A stretch of 64,000 nucleotides of DNA from Salinirubrum litoreum (GTDB lineage Archaea; Halobacteriota; Halobacteria; Halobacteriales; Haloferacaceae), in NCBI RefSeq assembly GCF_020567425.1, contig NZ_JAJCVJ010000002.1, positions 909,068 through 973,067 on the forward strand, in the 5' to 3' direction. Position 1 is the stretch's first letter. Each line of letters starts with the position of its first letter. Below are positions 7,926 to 17,088 of the stretch, in pieces. The notes under the pieces are model-generated. The model was not told where the DNA came from. It made no database searches and saw only the letters and a program-made list of their open reading frames with translations. Position numbers and translations under genes: made by a program.

Positions 7926-9362
7926 TCAGATCGCGAGCGTGTCGACGACGACCGCGAGCAGGACCGCGCCGAGGTAGGCGTTCGAGGCGTGGAACGCCCG
8001 GAACGCGGCCGACTCCGTCTGTTCGTAGTGGAGGCGGACGACCGCCCAGAGGAACACCGCCCCGAAGACGATACCCGCCCCGACGTACAGCAGGCCGAGG
8101 TCGGCGTGGGTCGCCAGCACCCCGGCGGCCACCAGCGTCGCGCCGAGGTACCAGAGGATGTGTTTCCGGGTGACCGTCTCGCCGCGCACGACCGGCATCA
8201 TCGGGAAACCGCCGCGCTCGTAGTCGTCCTTGTACGCCAACGCCAAGTTGTAGAAGTGCGCCGGCGTCCACAGGAAGATGACCGTCGCCAGCGCGAGGCC
8301 GCCGAGGCCGATCTCGCCGGTCACGGCGACCCAGCCGATCAGCGCCGGGAGCGCGCCCGCCGCGCCCCCGACGACCGTGTTCTGGACCGTGTTCGGCTTC
8401 AGCAGGAGCGTGTAGACGACGCTGTAGAAGACGATGGCCGTCAGGCCGAGCAGGGCCGCGAGCCAGTTGATCGAGGCGAACAGCGCGAGCGATCCGAGCG
8501 CGAGGACGACGCCGAACGCGATCGCGTTCCGCACGGGGACCAGATCGGTCGCCAGCGGGCGGTCGCTCGTCCGGGACATCCGGCGGTCGATGTCGCGTTC
8601 GAGGACGTGGTTGAACGTGCCGGACGCGCCGATGGAGAGCACGCCCCCGCCGAGCGTCGCCAGGACGACCTGTGGGCTGAGCCCGGAACTGCCGCCGGCG
8701 AGTGCCATCGCCGCCGACGCGACGAGACAGAGCAGCCACATCAACCGGGGTTTCGTCAGCCGGAAGTAGGCGTAGGCGGTCGCCTTCGCCCGCGCGATCG
8801 GCTCGGTCGGGATCGTCGGGTCGTGGCTGTCGGCGGGCGGCAGGTCGGGTTCGGGTGCGTCGACCGGCGACTCGTCGGGGTCGCCCGTCTCGCGTTCGAG
8901 GTGCCACGCCAGCGCCGCGAGCGTCCCGCCGAAGATCGCCATCCCGACTCCGAGGTGGATGGTCGAGACCGTCACACCGGCGAGCAGCGAGTCGGCACCG
9001 CCGGTGGCGACGACGGCACCGAGGCCGACCTGCACTGGAAACAGTAGCAGTGCGACGAGCAGGCCGGCCCGAACGCGGCGAGTCGTCTCCGAGCGCCACG
9101 CGAGAGCGGCCGACAACAGCACGAGCAGACCGACGACGAGCGCCGTGATCCGGTGGCCGACGGCGATCAGGCCGGCGGTCGTCGTCGGCACCGTCAGGCC
9201 GTCACCGCAGGCTGGCCAGGCGGCACAGGCGCTGGCGGCGTCGGTCAGGGTCGTCGTCGCGCCGACGACGAGGAGGAGGTAGACGCCCATCGCGGTCGCA
9301 GCGAGCAGTCCCGACAGGCGGTCGCGGGAGTCTCCGTGGTCGGCGTGTGTACTCCCAGTCAC
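7926..9362 (-). CDS. ctaB: CtaA-like / protoheme IX farnesyltransferase (CtaB) fusion
   Basis: 478 residues, longer than the usual 290-300 of CtaB. Residues about 15-150 resemble half of a heme A synthase (CtaA): four spans with GHRITALVVGLLVLL and STIHLGVGMAIFGGTLAAL, including His residues that could bind heme. An acidic linker (150-185) leads into a full UbiA-type prenyltransferase: YFRLTKPRLMWLL, the first Asp-rich motif NHVLERDIDRRM, TPAHFYNLAL and YKDDYERGGFPMMP. CtaB turns heme B into heme O for the terminal oxidase. This fused arrangement is known in haloarchaea. It is divergent from coxB over 211 bases. Confidence 0.92.
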   Translation of the reverse strand: MTGSTHADHGDSRDRLSGLLAATAMGVYLLLVVGATTTLTDAASACAAWPACGDGLTVPTTTAGLIAVGHRITALVVGLLVLLSAALAWRSETTRRVRAGLLVALLLFPVQVGLGAVVATGGADSLLAGVTVSTIHLGVGMAIFGGTLAALAWHLERETGDPDESPVDAPEPDLPPADSHDPTIPTEPIARAKATAYAYFRLTKPRLMWLLCLVASAAMALAGGSSGLSPQVVLATLGGGVLSIGASGTFNHVLERDIDRRMSRTSDRPLATDLVPVRNAIAFGVVLALGSLALFASINWLAALLGLTAIVFYSVVYTLLLKPNTVQNTVVGGAAGALPALIGWVAVTGEIGLGGLALATVIFLWTPAHFYNLALAYKDDYERGGFPMMPVVRGETVTRKHILWYLGATLVAAGVLATHADLGLLYVGAGIVFGAVFLWAVVRLHYEQTESAAFRAFHASNAYLGAVLLAVVVDTLAI

Positions 9363-9573
9363 TGGGAAGCCGTTAGGAGCGCCGGTATTTAGGCCCCGCG
9401 CTTCGACCGGTGGTCTCGTGGCTTCCGTCCCACGCCGGCCCGCGATACTGAGGGAGTCGTCGGGCGGAGTCGGCTCTCCCCGGCGGTCGGTACGTCGCCG
9501 GGCGATCCTCGGGAGGCGGTCGGGTGACGAGAGTCAGTAGGTATTTACGTGGCAGTTCCTAACCCGGACTTAT

Positions 9574-10365
9574 ATGAAGGCAAAGCGTCTCGGACTCGTG
9601 GCCCTCCTCTCCGTGGTCACGCTCGCAGTCGCCGCCGATCCGGTTGCGGCGCAGGCGTCAGCCACCTCGGAGCTGATCAACGAGCTGAACGGGCAACTGA
9701 TGTACGTCGCGGTGCCGATCACCATCCTCGTCGAGGTCATCCTCTTCTACACGGTCTGGAAGTTCCGGAAGTCGGAGAGCCCGAAGCCGACGAAGGAGAA
9801 CCGCCGGCTGGAGATCACCTGGACGGTCGCCACCGCCATCATCCTGCTGTTCGTCGGCGTCGCCTCCTACGGCGTGCTGGCGAACGAGAACGTCACCTAC
9901 GAGGGTGGCAACCCCATCGACGACACCGACGACGGGGTGGTCGTGCAGGCCGACGCGTTCCAGTGGGGCTGGAACATGACCTACCCGGAACACGGCTACA
10001 TGAGCGCCCCGTCCGGTGAGAACGGGCCGCGGGTCGTCGTCCCGGTGGACCAACCCGTCTACTTCATGGTGACCTCACAGGACGTGTTGCACGCGTTCCA
10101 CGCGCCGCAACTCGGCCTGAAGCAGGACGCCATCCCCGGCCAGACGAACACGATCCGGACCGTCCCGCAGGAGACCGGCACCTACCAGGGCTACTGTGCT
10201 GAGTACTGCGGCGTCGCCCACTCGAACATGTACTTCACCGTCGAGGTCGTCTCACAGGAGGAGTACCAGCAGTTCCTCGACGAGCAGACCAGCGACGACT
10301 CCGGCAACTCGACCAGTAGCAGCCTCGACGCGAGCCCCGACCTCGTCGCGGCCGGCTCGGCCTGA
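9574..10365 (+). CDS. coxB: Cytochrome c oxidase subunit II
   Basis: 263 residues. A signal-like segment (residues 1-28) is followed by two transmembrane helices (about 45-65 and 85-107), then the extracellular cupredoxin domain. CuA ligands are C208, C212, H216 and M219 (motif CAEYCGVAHSNM) with an earlier His in VLHAFHAP. The tail after residue 235 is Ser/Asp-rich. It accepts electrons from a blue copper protein or cytochrome. Subunit I is not adjacent; the next gene is an acyl-CoA dehydrogenase, so the remaining oxidase genes must lie elsewhere. Confidence 0.95.
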   Translation: MKAKRLGLVALLSVVTLAVAADPVAAQASATSELINELNGQLMYVAVPITILVEVILFYTVWKFRKSESPKPTKENRRLEITWTVATAIILLFVGVASYGVLANENVTYEGGNPIDDTDDGVVVQADAFQWGWNMTYPEHGYMSAPSGENGPRVVVPVDQPVYFMVTSQDVLHAFHAPQLGLKQDAIPGQTNTIRTVPQETGTYQGYCAEYCGVAHSNMYFTVEVVSQEEYQQFLDEQTSDDSGNSTSSSLDASPDLVAAGSA

Positions 10366-10735
10366 TCGCGGCTCCGGTCTCGTCTCCCCCGTCTCGCTTC
10401 TCTCCGTCTCACCGACCTCGACAACCGACGCTACTCGCGGCCGCTCCCGGCTCACGCGTTCCGCAGTCCCTCCCGACTCACTCGACCGCAGTCGCCGCTG
10501 GACTACTCTCTGCGCAGTCGCCGACACTCGCCGTCGGCGATCTCGACCGACTCGTCGGTGTCGTGGACAGCGTAGCCCGTGTCGCCGACTCTGCCCGGTT
10601 TCGGTGAGCGAGTGGTCACTACGGGCCGGTTCGGGTGCGTCCGACAAGAGTGACGGGAGCCGCCACGAAGAAACTCCCAACACGTTGTTCTTCGGTTCCA
10701 AAACGGATAATAGTGCGGTTCCTGTGGGTTCCTAT
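10366..10735. other. Gene-free 370-base spacer
   Basis: Reading frames here are arginine-rich shadows without the acidic bias of real haloarchaeal proteins. The only signal seen is an AT-rich element GGATAATAG (10705-10713), about 25 bases before the acyl-CoA dehydrogenase ATG, which fits a TATA box. Nothing else is recognised. Confidence 0.5.
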
Positions 10736-11890
10736 ATGGACTTCTCACTCACGGACGAACAGCAACAACTGCGAGACGAGGTGCGACGGTTCGCGGAGAA
10801 CGAGATTATCCCGGTCGCCGGGGAGTACGACGAGGAGGAGAAGTACCCCTACGAGATCATGGACAAGGCCGCCGAGATGGGGCTTCTCGGGGCGCACTTC
10901 CCGCTGGACTACGGCGGCGTCGGCTACTCTCAGATGGAGATGGCGCTCGTCACCGAGGAACTGTTCGCGGCCGACCCCGGCATCGGTCTCTGTGTCACCT
11001 CCGCCGGTTTCGGCGCGGAGGCGATCATGGAGTACGGCACCGAAGACCAGAAGGAGCGGTTCCTCCCGCCGATCACGAACGGCGAGACGGTGATGGGCGC
11101 GGCCATCTCCGAACCCGACACCGGGTCGGACGTGTCGTCGGTCTCCACGCGCGCCGAGAAGGACGGCGACGAGTGGGTGCTGAACGGCAACAAGATGTGG
11201 ATCACGAACGGCTCCGTGGGCGACTACTTCGTCGTCATGTGCCAGACCGACCCCGACGCCGAGGACCGCTACTCCGGCTTCTCACAGATCGTCGTGGAGT
11301 CGGACCGCGACGGCTTCGAGGCCGACAAGATCACCGGCAAGATGGGCATCCGCGCCTCGGACACCGCCGAACTGATCCTCGACGACGTGCGCGTCCCCGA
11401 GGAGAACCTGATCGGCACGCGCGGGATGGGCTTCCTCCAGTTGATGCAGTTCTTCGACGAGACCCGGACGCAGGTCGCCGCGCAGGGCGTCGGCATCGCC
11501 AAAGGGGCCGCAGAGCGCGCACTGGAGTACGCACAGGAGCGTGAGCAGTTCGGTCGCGCCATCTCGGACTTCCAGGCGATCCAGCACAAACTCGCCGACA
11601 TGCACACCCAGACCGAGGCGGCCCGGCAGTTGACCTACAAGTCGGCGTGGTCGGTCGACAACGAACCCGACTCGCTGACCGGACTGGCGTCGATGGCCAA
11701 AGAGTTCTCCTCGCGCGTCGCGGTCCACGTCGCCGACGAGGCGGTCCAGACCCACGGCGGGGCCGGCTTCGTCAACGACCACGACGTCGAGCGGTTCTAC
11801 CGCGACGCGAAGATCACCCAGATCTACGAGGGCACCACCGAGATCCAGAAGAACATCATCGCGCGGGAACTGCTCGGCAAGGGCTTCTGA
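10736..11890 (+). CDS. Acyl-CoA dehydrogenase
   Basis: 384 residues, full family length. FAD-dependent alpha,beta-dehydrogenation of acyl-CoA thioesters in beta-oxidation or branched-chain amino-acid breakdown. N-terminal helical domain MDFSLTDEQQQLRDEVRRF, FAD/substrate motifs AISEPDTGSD and MWITNG in the middle beta domain, and C-terminal motifs THGGAGFVNDHDVERFYRDAK and IYEGTTEIQKN. The Glu in YEGTTE is the usual position of the catalytic base in short and medium-chain enzymes. The ATG at 10736 gives the standard N-terminus; the frame is open upstream but does not look coding. Confidence 0.95.
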   Translation: MDFSLTDEQQQLRDEVRRFAENEIIPVAGEYDEEEKYPYEIMDKAAEMGLLGAHFPLDYGGVGYSQMEMALVTEELFAADPGIGLCVTSAGFGAEAIMEYGTEDQKERFLPPITNGETVMGAAISEPDTGSDVSSVSTRAEKDGDEWVLNGNKMWITNGSVGDYFVVMCQTDPDAEDRYSGFSQIVVESDRDGFEADKITGKMGIRASDTAELILDDVRVPEENLIGTRGMGFLQLMQFFDETRTQVAAQGVGIAKGAAERALEYAQEREQFGRAISDFQAIQHKLADMHTQTEAARQLTYKSAWSVDNEPDSLTGLASMAKEFSSRVAVHVADEAVQTHGGAGFVNDHDVERFYRDAKITQIYEGTTEIQKNIIARELLGKGF

Positions 11891-11935
11891 GCGCGAGACA
11901 CAAGAGCCATTCACGCTCCTCCCGTCACGTGACAC

Positions 11936-12316
11936 GTGACGACGCCACCGCCCACCGTCGGCCGAAGACGACTCCTCGCCGGCCTCCCGGTCGCGCTGAT
12001 CGCCGGTGCCGGCTGTCTCGGCCAGACGGTCAGCGACGACCTCCTCGTTCGCAACCTGACCGACGAACAGCAGACCGTCTCGCTCGACGTGGCGACGACC
12101 GACGGGACGGACCTGTTCGCCGAGACCGTCACCATCCCGGCACAGGAGGAACGCCGGTTCGAGAACCCGCTCCCACCGACCGGTCAGTTCACGGTGACGG
12201 TGTCGGTGGAGGGTGGGCCAAGCGAGGAGACCTTCTGGGAGTCGGAAGACGAGGGCGATCAGCTCTCGATCCGGCTGACCGACGCGGGCATCGAGTTCGA
12301 CGCGAGCGGGGAGTGA
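11936..12316 (+). CDS. Tat-exported lipoprotein of unknown function
   Basis: 126 residues from a GTG. A twin-arginine motif GRRRLLAG and hydrophobic stretch end in a lipobox (AGAGC, Cys about 26), so the mature protein should be lipid-anchored outside the membrane. The rest is a small beta-rich domain (NLTDEQQTVSLDV, ENPLPPTGQFTVTVSVEGG) resembling the Ig-like folds of many haloarchaeal lipoproteins. No catalytic residues are recognised. It converges with the FAD oxidase gene across a tandem-repeat block. Confidence 0.82.
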   Translation: MTTPPPTVGRRRLLAGLPVALIAGAGCLGQTVSDDLLVRNLTDEQQTVSLDVATTDGTDLFAETVTIPAQEERRFENPLPPTGQFTVTVSVEGGPSEETFWESEDEGDQLSIRLTDAGIEFDASGE

Positions 12317-12350
12317 GTCGGACGACGCCCGCGCGGTCGATCAGGCACTA

Positions 12351-12476
12351 CTTCGCCGGCGTGAGGCCGGCTCAGGCGACACTTCGCCGGCGTGAGGCCG
12401 GCTCAGGCGACACTTCGCCGGCGTGAGGCCGGCTCAGGCGACGCACTTCGCCGGCGTGAGGCCGACTCAGGCGACG
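12351..12476. repeat. Four tandem copies of a 31-33 bp unit with hairpins, overlapping a gene's stop codon
   Basis: Units begin at 12351, 12382, 12413 and 12446. Each contains a perfect hairpin GCCGGC-GTGAG-GCCGGC, imperfect in the last copy. Read on the minus strand each copy also carries GTCGCCTGA or CGCCTGA, the last codons and stop of the FAD oxidase gene, whose true stop is at 12467-12469. The block therefore looks like repeated duplication of the gene's 3' end. It may act as a bidirectional terminator between the converging genes. Confidence 0.9.
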
Positions 12477-13669
12477 TTCCGCTCGACGAGTCCGTCGCCG
12501 TCCTCGAACCGATCACTCCGTAGTGGCTCGATGTCCACCAGCGACGCCTCGCCGTCGTGGACCAGTTCCGCGACGATCTGGCCGACAGCGGGCGCGTGCT
12601 GGAACCCGTGGCCGGAGAAACCGACCGCGTTGACGAACCCCGCGCGCTCCTCCACGATGGGGTGGTGGTCCGGCGTGACCGCGTACAGGCCGGCCCAGCC
12701 ACGTGCGACACGCGAGTCCGGGCCGAAGTAGCCCGCCGTGTCGGCCGCGCGTTCCATCGCCTCGGCGGTCCAGTCGAGGTCGATGTCCTTCGTGTAGTCG
12801 TCCGGGTCGACCACCGAGTCTGCCTCGTCGCCGAAGAAGCCGCCGACCAGTGCTCGACCTTCGCGTTCCGGGCGGAAGTACGACCCCGTGTCGAGGTCGA
12901 TGGTCAGCGGGACCGAGTCGGGGATCGGCGTCTCGGGGTCGACGACCGCGATCTGCCTGCGCTGGGCCGTCACGGGGAGGTCGACTCCGGCCATCTCGGC
13001 GATCTGTCCGGCCCACGGCCCCGCCGCGTTGACGACGAACTCGCAGTCGAGACGCTCCTGCTCCCCGCCCGCCGACACTGTCTCGACGCCGACCACGCAC
13101 CCCTCGCCCCCGTCTCCGTCGCTTTCGGCCGTCGCGCCGGGCGACTCGCGCACGATGTCGGTCACGGCCGTCTTCGTCCGGATCTCGACACCCGCCTCGC
13201 GTGCGGCCTCGGCGTAGCCCTGCAGGGCGAGATGTGGATCGGCGAAGCCGTCGGTGGGGGAGTAGGTCGCGGCCACGAACTGGTCGGCGTGGAGTTCGGG
13301 GCAGTGGTCGCGGGCCTCCTCTGGAGAGAGGAGTTCGGCCGGCACGCCCGCTTCGCGTTGCATCTCCACGGTCTCCCGGAAGGCGTCGGCGGTCGCCTCC
13401 TCGCGGGCACAGAACAGGTAGCCCGCACGTCGGTAGGCGATGTCCACACCGAACTCGTCTTCGAACGACTCCCACACGTCCATCGACGCGAGGGAGAGGT
13501 CGACGTTCACGCGCGTCGAGAACTGCGCTCTGATCCCGCCGGCAGACCGCTCCGTGCTCCCGGCACCGATCGATCCCCGTTCACAGACAGTCACGTCTGC
13601 GCCTCGGCGGGCGAGATACGTCGCCGCGGCGAGTCCGACGATGCCGCCACCCACGATACCAACTCTCAT
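12467..13669 (-). CDS. FAD-dependent amine/amino-acid oxidase (DAO family)
   Basis: 400 residues. The N-terminal dinucleotide fold has GIVGGGIVGLAAATYLARRG (residues 4-23) and an acidic residue at the end of beta-2 (CERG). FAD-contact motif GSTERSAGGIRAQF resembles sarcosine oxidase beta and glycine/D-amino-acid oxidases. C-terminal motifs GWAGLYAVTPDHHPIVEE and VGFSGHGFQHAPAVGQIVAEL complete the FAD site. It probably oxidises a secondary amine or amino acid; the substrate is not predictable. It is divergent from an ornithine-cyclodeaminase-like gene 51 bases away, so the pair may act in one amino-acid pathway (inference). Confidence 0.9.
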   Translation of the reverse strand: MRVGIVGGGIVGLAAATYLARRGADVTVCERGSIGAGSTERSAGGIRAQFSTRVNVDLSLASMDVWESFEDEFGVDIAYRRAGYLFCAREEATADAFRETVEMQREAGVPAELLSPEEARDHCPELHADQFVAATYSPTDGFADPHLALQGYAEAAREAGVEIRTKTAVTDIVRESPGATAESDGDGGEGCVVGVETVSAGGEQERLDCEFVVNAAGPWAGQIAEMAGVDLPVTAQRRQIAVVDPETPIPDSVPLTIDLDTGSYFRPEREGRALVGGFFGDEADSVVDPDDYTKDIDLDWTAEAMERAADTAGYFGPDSRVARGWAGLYAVTPDHHPIVEERAGFVNAVGFSGHGFQHAPAVGQIVAELVHDGEASLVDIEPLRSDRFEDGDGLVERNVA

Positions 13670-13720
13670 GGTCGGCCTTCGCGGGACCGGAGATTAAGCC
13701 TTCGGCGTCGTAGGGGAGGT

Positions 13721-14692
13721 ATGCGCGTACTCTCCGATGCGGACGTGGCGAGCCTCTTGGACCTCGAAGCACTGCTCCCGGTCGTCGAGTCGGCGTTTCT
13801 CGCACAGGGCCGCGGCGACGTCGAGCGGCCCGAGCGGCCGCACTTCCCGGTCGGCGTCGGACTCGACGACACCGCCCCGGAGGAGCCACTCGGCACCGGT
13901 CTCGTCATGCCGGCGTACGTCCACGGCTCGGAGTACTACGCCACGAAACTCGCCTCGGTCCACGAGGGGAACGCGGCCCGCGACCTCCCGACCGTCAACG
14001 CGACTATCGCGGTCTTCGAAGCTCGGACCGGCCTGCCGGTCGCGTATCTCGCCGGGACACGCGTCACGAACGCCAGAACCGGCTGTATCGGCGGGCTGGC
14101 GGTCCACGCGCTGGCCCGCGAGACGCCGATCCGACTGGCGGTGATCGGCGGCGGGGCACAGGCACGCTGGCAGACGCGCGCCATCGGTGCCGCAGTCGAG
14201 GTCGAGGACGTGCGCGTCTACTCGCCGAACTCGCGGGAGGCGTGTGCCGACGACCTGCGCGAGGCGGGCTTCGACGCCGAGGCGGTCGACTCGCCGGCCG
14301 CGGCGGTGCGGGACGCCACGGTCGTCGTGACCACGACGCCCAGCACCGACCCGGTGTTCGACGGCGACGACCTCGCGCCGGGGACGCTCGTCGTCGCGGT
14401 CGGTGCCTACACCCCCGAGATGCGGGAACTCGACGCCCGGACGATCGAGCGCGCGGGACTGCTCGTCGCGGACGTCCCCGAGGAGGCGCTGACGGTCGGC
14501 GACCTCGCGGACGCGGGCGTCACCGAGGTCCCACCGCTGTCGGCGGTGTTCGAGGGGGAGGTCGGTCGCTCGTCGGGCGAGGAGATAATCGTCGTGGAGT
14601 CGGTCGGGTCGGCGGTGCTGGACGCGGCGACTGCGGGCTGGCTGGTCGATCGTGCCGAGTCGCGAGCGGTCGGGACCGTCGTCGAACTGTGA
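13721..14692 (+). CDS. Ornithine cyclodeaminase / mu-crystallin family dehydrogenase
   Basis: 323 residues, normal family length. The N-terminal substrate domain contains YYATKLASVHEGN with the conserved Lys. The NAD(P)-binding Rossmann motif is V141-IGGGAQARWQTRA, followed by VRVYSPNSREACADDLREAGF. Members include ornithine cyclodeaminase, archaeal alanine dehydrogenase and related imine reductases; the sequence alone does not decide between them. It sits back to back with an FAD amine oxidase, so both may process amino acids or imines. Confidence 0.88.
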   Translation: MRVLSDADVASLLDLEALLPVVESAFLAQGRGDVERPERPHFPVGVGLDDTAPEEPLGTGLVMPAYVHGSEYYATKLASVHEGNAARDLPTVNATIAVFEARTGLPVAYLAGTRVTNARTGCIGGLAVHALARETPIRLAVIGGGAQARWQTRAIGAAVEVEDVRVYSPNSREACADDLREAGFDAEAVDSPAAAVRDATVVVTTTPSTDPVFDGDDLAPGTLVVAVGAYTPEMRELDARTIERAGLLVADVPEEALTVGDLADAGVTEVPPLSAVFEGEVGRSSGEEIIVVESVGSAVLDAATAGWLVDRAESRAVGTVVEL

Positions 14693-14740
14693 TCGAGAGG
14701 AGTGGAGGCGGCCGTCGAGAAGTGATCGAGACGAGGAGGT

Positions 14741-14920
14741 GTCGTCGGGGTCGTGACCGGCGTCGTCGTCGGGGTGTGACCGCAGTCAGTCGTCGGGGTC
14801 GTGACCGGCGTCGTCGTCGGGGTGTGACCGCAGTCAGTCGTCGGGGTCGTGACCGGCGTCGTCGTCGGGGTGTGACCGCAGTCAGTCGTCGGGGTCGTGA
14901 CCGGCGTCGTCGTCCTCGGT
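14741..14920. repeat. 48-bp tandem repeat, nearly four copies, spanning a gene's stop codon
   Basis: Copies start at 14741, 14789, 14837 and 14885 with near-perfect identity. The unit read on the minus strand includes GACCCCGACGACTGA, which is the end of the response-regulator gene (Asp-Pro-Asp-Asp-stop at 14882-14896), so three further copies of the gene end lie downstream of it. No spacer variation is present, which rules out a CRISPR array. Confidence 0.92.
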
Positions 14921-15538
14921 CAGGACCGGCACGTCGGTCCCCTCGGCGAGGTCGCGTTCGAGGTCCCGGTAGACGCTGACGAAGTCGTCCTGCTGGCCGA
15001 GTTCGTGGACCGTCTCGTCGAGGTCCGCCCGCAGGTCGGCGAGTTCCTCCGCGAGGTCGGCGTACTCGGCGTTGTCCGCGAGTGCGGTCTGGCTCTTCTC
15101 CGACTCCAAGAGCGCCTTCTTCGACGCGAGCGAGAACAGTCGCTGGACGCCCTCGTCGTAGGCGTTCCGGAGGTGCATACTCTCGACGGTGCCCCGGAGT
15201 GCGTCCTTCGAGACCGGCTTGACGAGGTAGTCGTCGAACCCCATCGCCACGATGTCGAAGTCGGGTTCGACCGCCGTCACCATCGCCACTCGGCAGTCGA
15301 TGGCCCGGTCACGGATCGCTTCGAGCACCGCGTCACCGGACACGTCCGGCATTCGCCGGTCGAGGAGGACGACCGACACGTCGTCGTCGAGTGCGTCCAG
15401 CGCCTCCGCGCCGCCGTAGGTGACACGCGGACTGTACTCCTCGCCGAGCCACGTGGCGTAGAGGTCGGCGAGGTCTGGTTCGTCTTCGACGATCAGGACG
15501 ACCGGTCGGTCCTCACCTCTCTCGCGCGCTTCGCTCAT
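14882..15538 (-). CDS. Response regulator with HalX domain
   Basis: 218 residues from ATG at 15536-15538; the longer frame upstream adds an unlikely N-terminus over the promoter. The receiver domain has the acidic pair E18-D19, phospho-acceptor D60 (VVLLDRRMPD) and K107 (YLVKPVS). The C-terminal domain from about 125 is the helical HalX module typical of haloarchaeal bacterio-opsin-activator and phosphorelay proteins. No DNA-binding domain is seen, so it probably works in a phosphorelay by protein contacts. The cognate kinase is not adjacent. A TATA-like TATTTTGATATGG lies 40-60 bases upstream. Confidence 0.88.
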   Translation of the reverse strand: MSEARERGEDRPVVLIVEDEPDLADLYATWLGEEYSPRVTYGGAEALDALDDDVSVVLLDRRMPDVSGDAVLEAIRDRAIDCRVAMVTAVEPDFDIVAMGFDDYLVKPVSKDALRGTVESMHLRNAYDEGVQRLFSLASKKALLESEKSQTALADNAEYADLAEELADLRADLDETVHELGQQDDFVSVYRDLERDLAEGTDVPVLTEDDDAGHDPDD

Positions 15539-15670
15539 CTGTCGATCCGTGACACGGGGTCCGTCACGTCGGACGATGTGTGGTGGGACCATATCAAAAT
15601 ACCCCTTGTCCGCCCCGTGGCCCACCACGGAGTTCCTCGAACGTCCCCCGATACCGACAGAGATAGTCGG

Positions 15671-16753
15671 TTACGACGCTTCGGGCGCATCTATCTCGAC
15701 GACCGTGATCCGGGTCGCTTCGACCTCTTCGACCACCGACCCCCACCCGCCGACGGTGCGAATCCGACCGTCGGTCTCGACCGAGAGCGTCACCTGTCCG
15801 GCGAGTTGCGAGAGCGGCGGCGGCCCGTCTTCGGTACGATCGCCGCTGTAGTCGACGCCGACCAAGGTGCCCTCGAAGGAGACGGTGTCGCCGGTTTCGA
15901 TCTCGAAGCCGGCGACCCGGACCGTCACGCGTTTCCCGTCGGTCAGCAGGGGTTCCACGTCGCGGACACACCGCCGGATGTCGGCGTAGGTCAGCGGCGG
16001 TTCCTCGGTCTGGGTCGCGTAGACCGTCTCCCACACTTCCCACAGACAGGTCAGGAAGTACCAGTGGAAGACGTACGTCAGGGTGTAGTCGTCGACGAGC
16101 ACGCCGTACTGGTTCACCGACCGGGCGTGGGGCGCGAAACAGGTCTTCGTCCGGTCGATCAGCGCGACGAAGGGTGTCGGCATGTCGCGGAACCGGGCTT
16201 CGGTCACGGCCCCCGGCAGGTCCTCCATCGGCAGGCCGTCGCGGTCGTCGGGACCGTGGAGCGAGAGTTTGACGATGGCCCCGTTGTCCACGGCGGCCAC
16301 GAGCGCCTCGCGCAGTTCCGCGAACTGTGCGGGTGTCGCCGACACCTGCACCTCGTTTTCGGCCTCGGCGATGGCGCGTCTGGCGCGGCCGGTGACGGTG
16401 TCGAACCGCTTGACGATACTCACCTTGTGCGGGTCGACGGCCGGTTCCTCCCACCGGTCTTCGATCTCGTCGGCCGCCTGGCTGAACAGCGAAGCCCGGC
16501 CCCGGAGGTCGGACAGCACCTCCTCGGGGTCGCGGGCGCGAGCGTGCAGACTCCCCTGTTCGTACGTCTCGATGTACCCCTTACCCTCCAGATCCCGCAG
16601 AACGTCGTAGATACGCGCAGTCGGGACGGCACAGGCGTCTGCGAGTTCTGTCGCGGAGGCCGTCCCCAGTCGGAGGAGTGCAGTGTACGCCTCGGCCTGA
16701 TACTGCGACAGTCCAGCGTCCTCGAGTGCGTCGCGAAGGTCCTCCGTGTCCAT
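15671..16753 (-). CDS. TrmB-family transcriptional regulator
   Basis: 360 residues. The N-terminal winged helix (LSQYQAEAYTALLRLGTASATELADACAVPTARIYDVLRDLE, about 15-56 in two stretches) is followed by a coiled segment and the TrmB sugar-sensing-type C-terminal domain (about 110-360). TrmB proteins bind sugars and control sugar or central-carbon genes in archaea; no sugar operon is adjacent, so this could be a global regulator. The ATG is preceded at 24-34 bases by TTATAAGCC, a strong TATA box for a leaderless transcript. Confidence 0.9.
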   Translation of the reverse strand: MDTEDLRDALEDAGLSQYQAEAYTALLRLGTASATELADACAVPTARIYDVLRDLEGKGYIETYEQGSLHARARDPEEVLSDLRGRASLFSQAADEIEDRWEEPAVDPHKVSIVKRFDTVTGRARRAIAEAENEVQVSATPAQFAELREALVAAVDNGAIVKLSLHGPDDRDGLPMEDLPGAVTEARFRDMPTPFVALIDRTKTCFAPHARSVNQYGVLVDDYTLTYVFHWYFLTCLWEVWETVYATQTEEPPLTYADIRRCVRDVEPLLTDGKRVTVRVAGFEIETGDTVSFEGTLVGVDYSGDRTEDGPPPLSQLAGQVTLSVETDGRIRTVGGWGSVVEEVEATRITVVEIDAPEAS

Positions 16754-17088
16754 TCGGCTTTGTCATGGGTCCTCATGGCTTATAACACCAACTATCGCGG
16801 TCGTCGGTGTCGGACGGGTGTGGATCGGCAGACGCCGGCGTGAACTCGGACGACTCTGTGGGTGAGAACTCGGTCGAATCGGCTGTGGGCCACTCTGTCA
16901 AATCGGTCGCCGAGAACGAGGGGTGAACGCCCCCGGTGTCTCGACCACCGGGGAGAACCGAGGTGCGGTGCCCGTGGCTGTCGCGGTCGGTGGTGTTGTC
17001 GTCGTTCCCGATCACAGTCGATGGTGCTCTCGCCGTTCCCGCTCCCGGTCCTCGGGGACGATTCTGTAGCACAACCGCTCTCACACGC
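16754..17088. other. 335-base spacer with a TATA box; no gene seen
   Basis: Holds the TrmB promoter (TTATAA at 16780-16786 on the minus strand). It also holds a degenerate direct-repeat stretch (GTGAACTCGG / GTGAGAACTCGG, 16840-16880). A 122-codon minus-strand frame crosses it but runs into the next gene and has no recognisable features. Confidence 0.45.

Noticed and set aside
10196-10735. Upstream extension of the acyl-CoA dehydrogenase frame into the end of coxB
   Set aside because: The extension is basic and lacks similarity to the family; the ATG at 10736 gives the standard N-terminus and has a TATA-like element.
12351-12476. Possible CRISPR array
   Set aside because: The 31-33 bp units are contiguous with no spacers, and the unit is the end of the adjacent gene.
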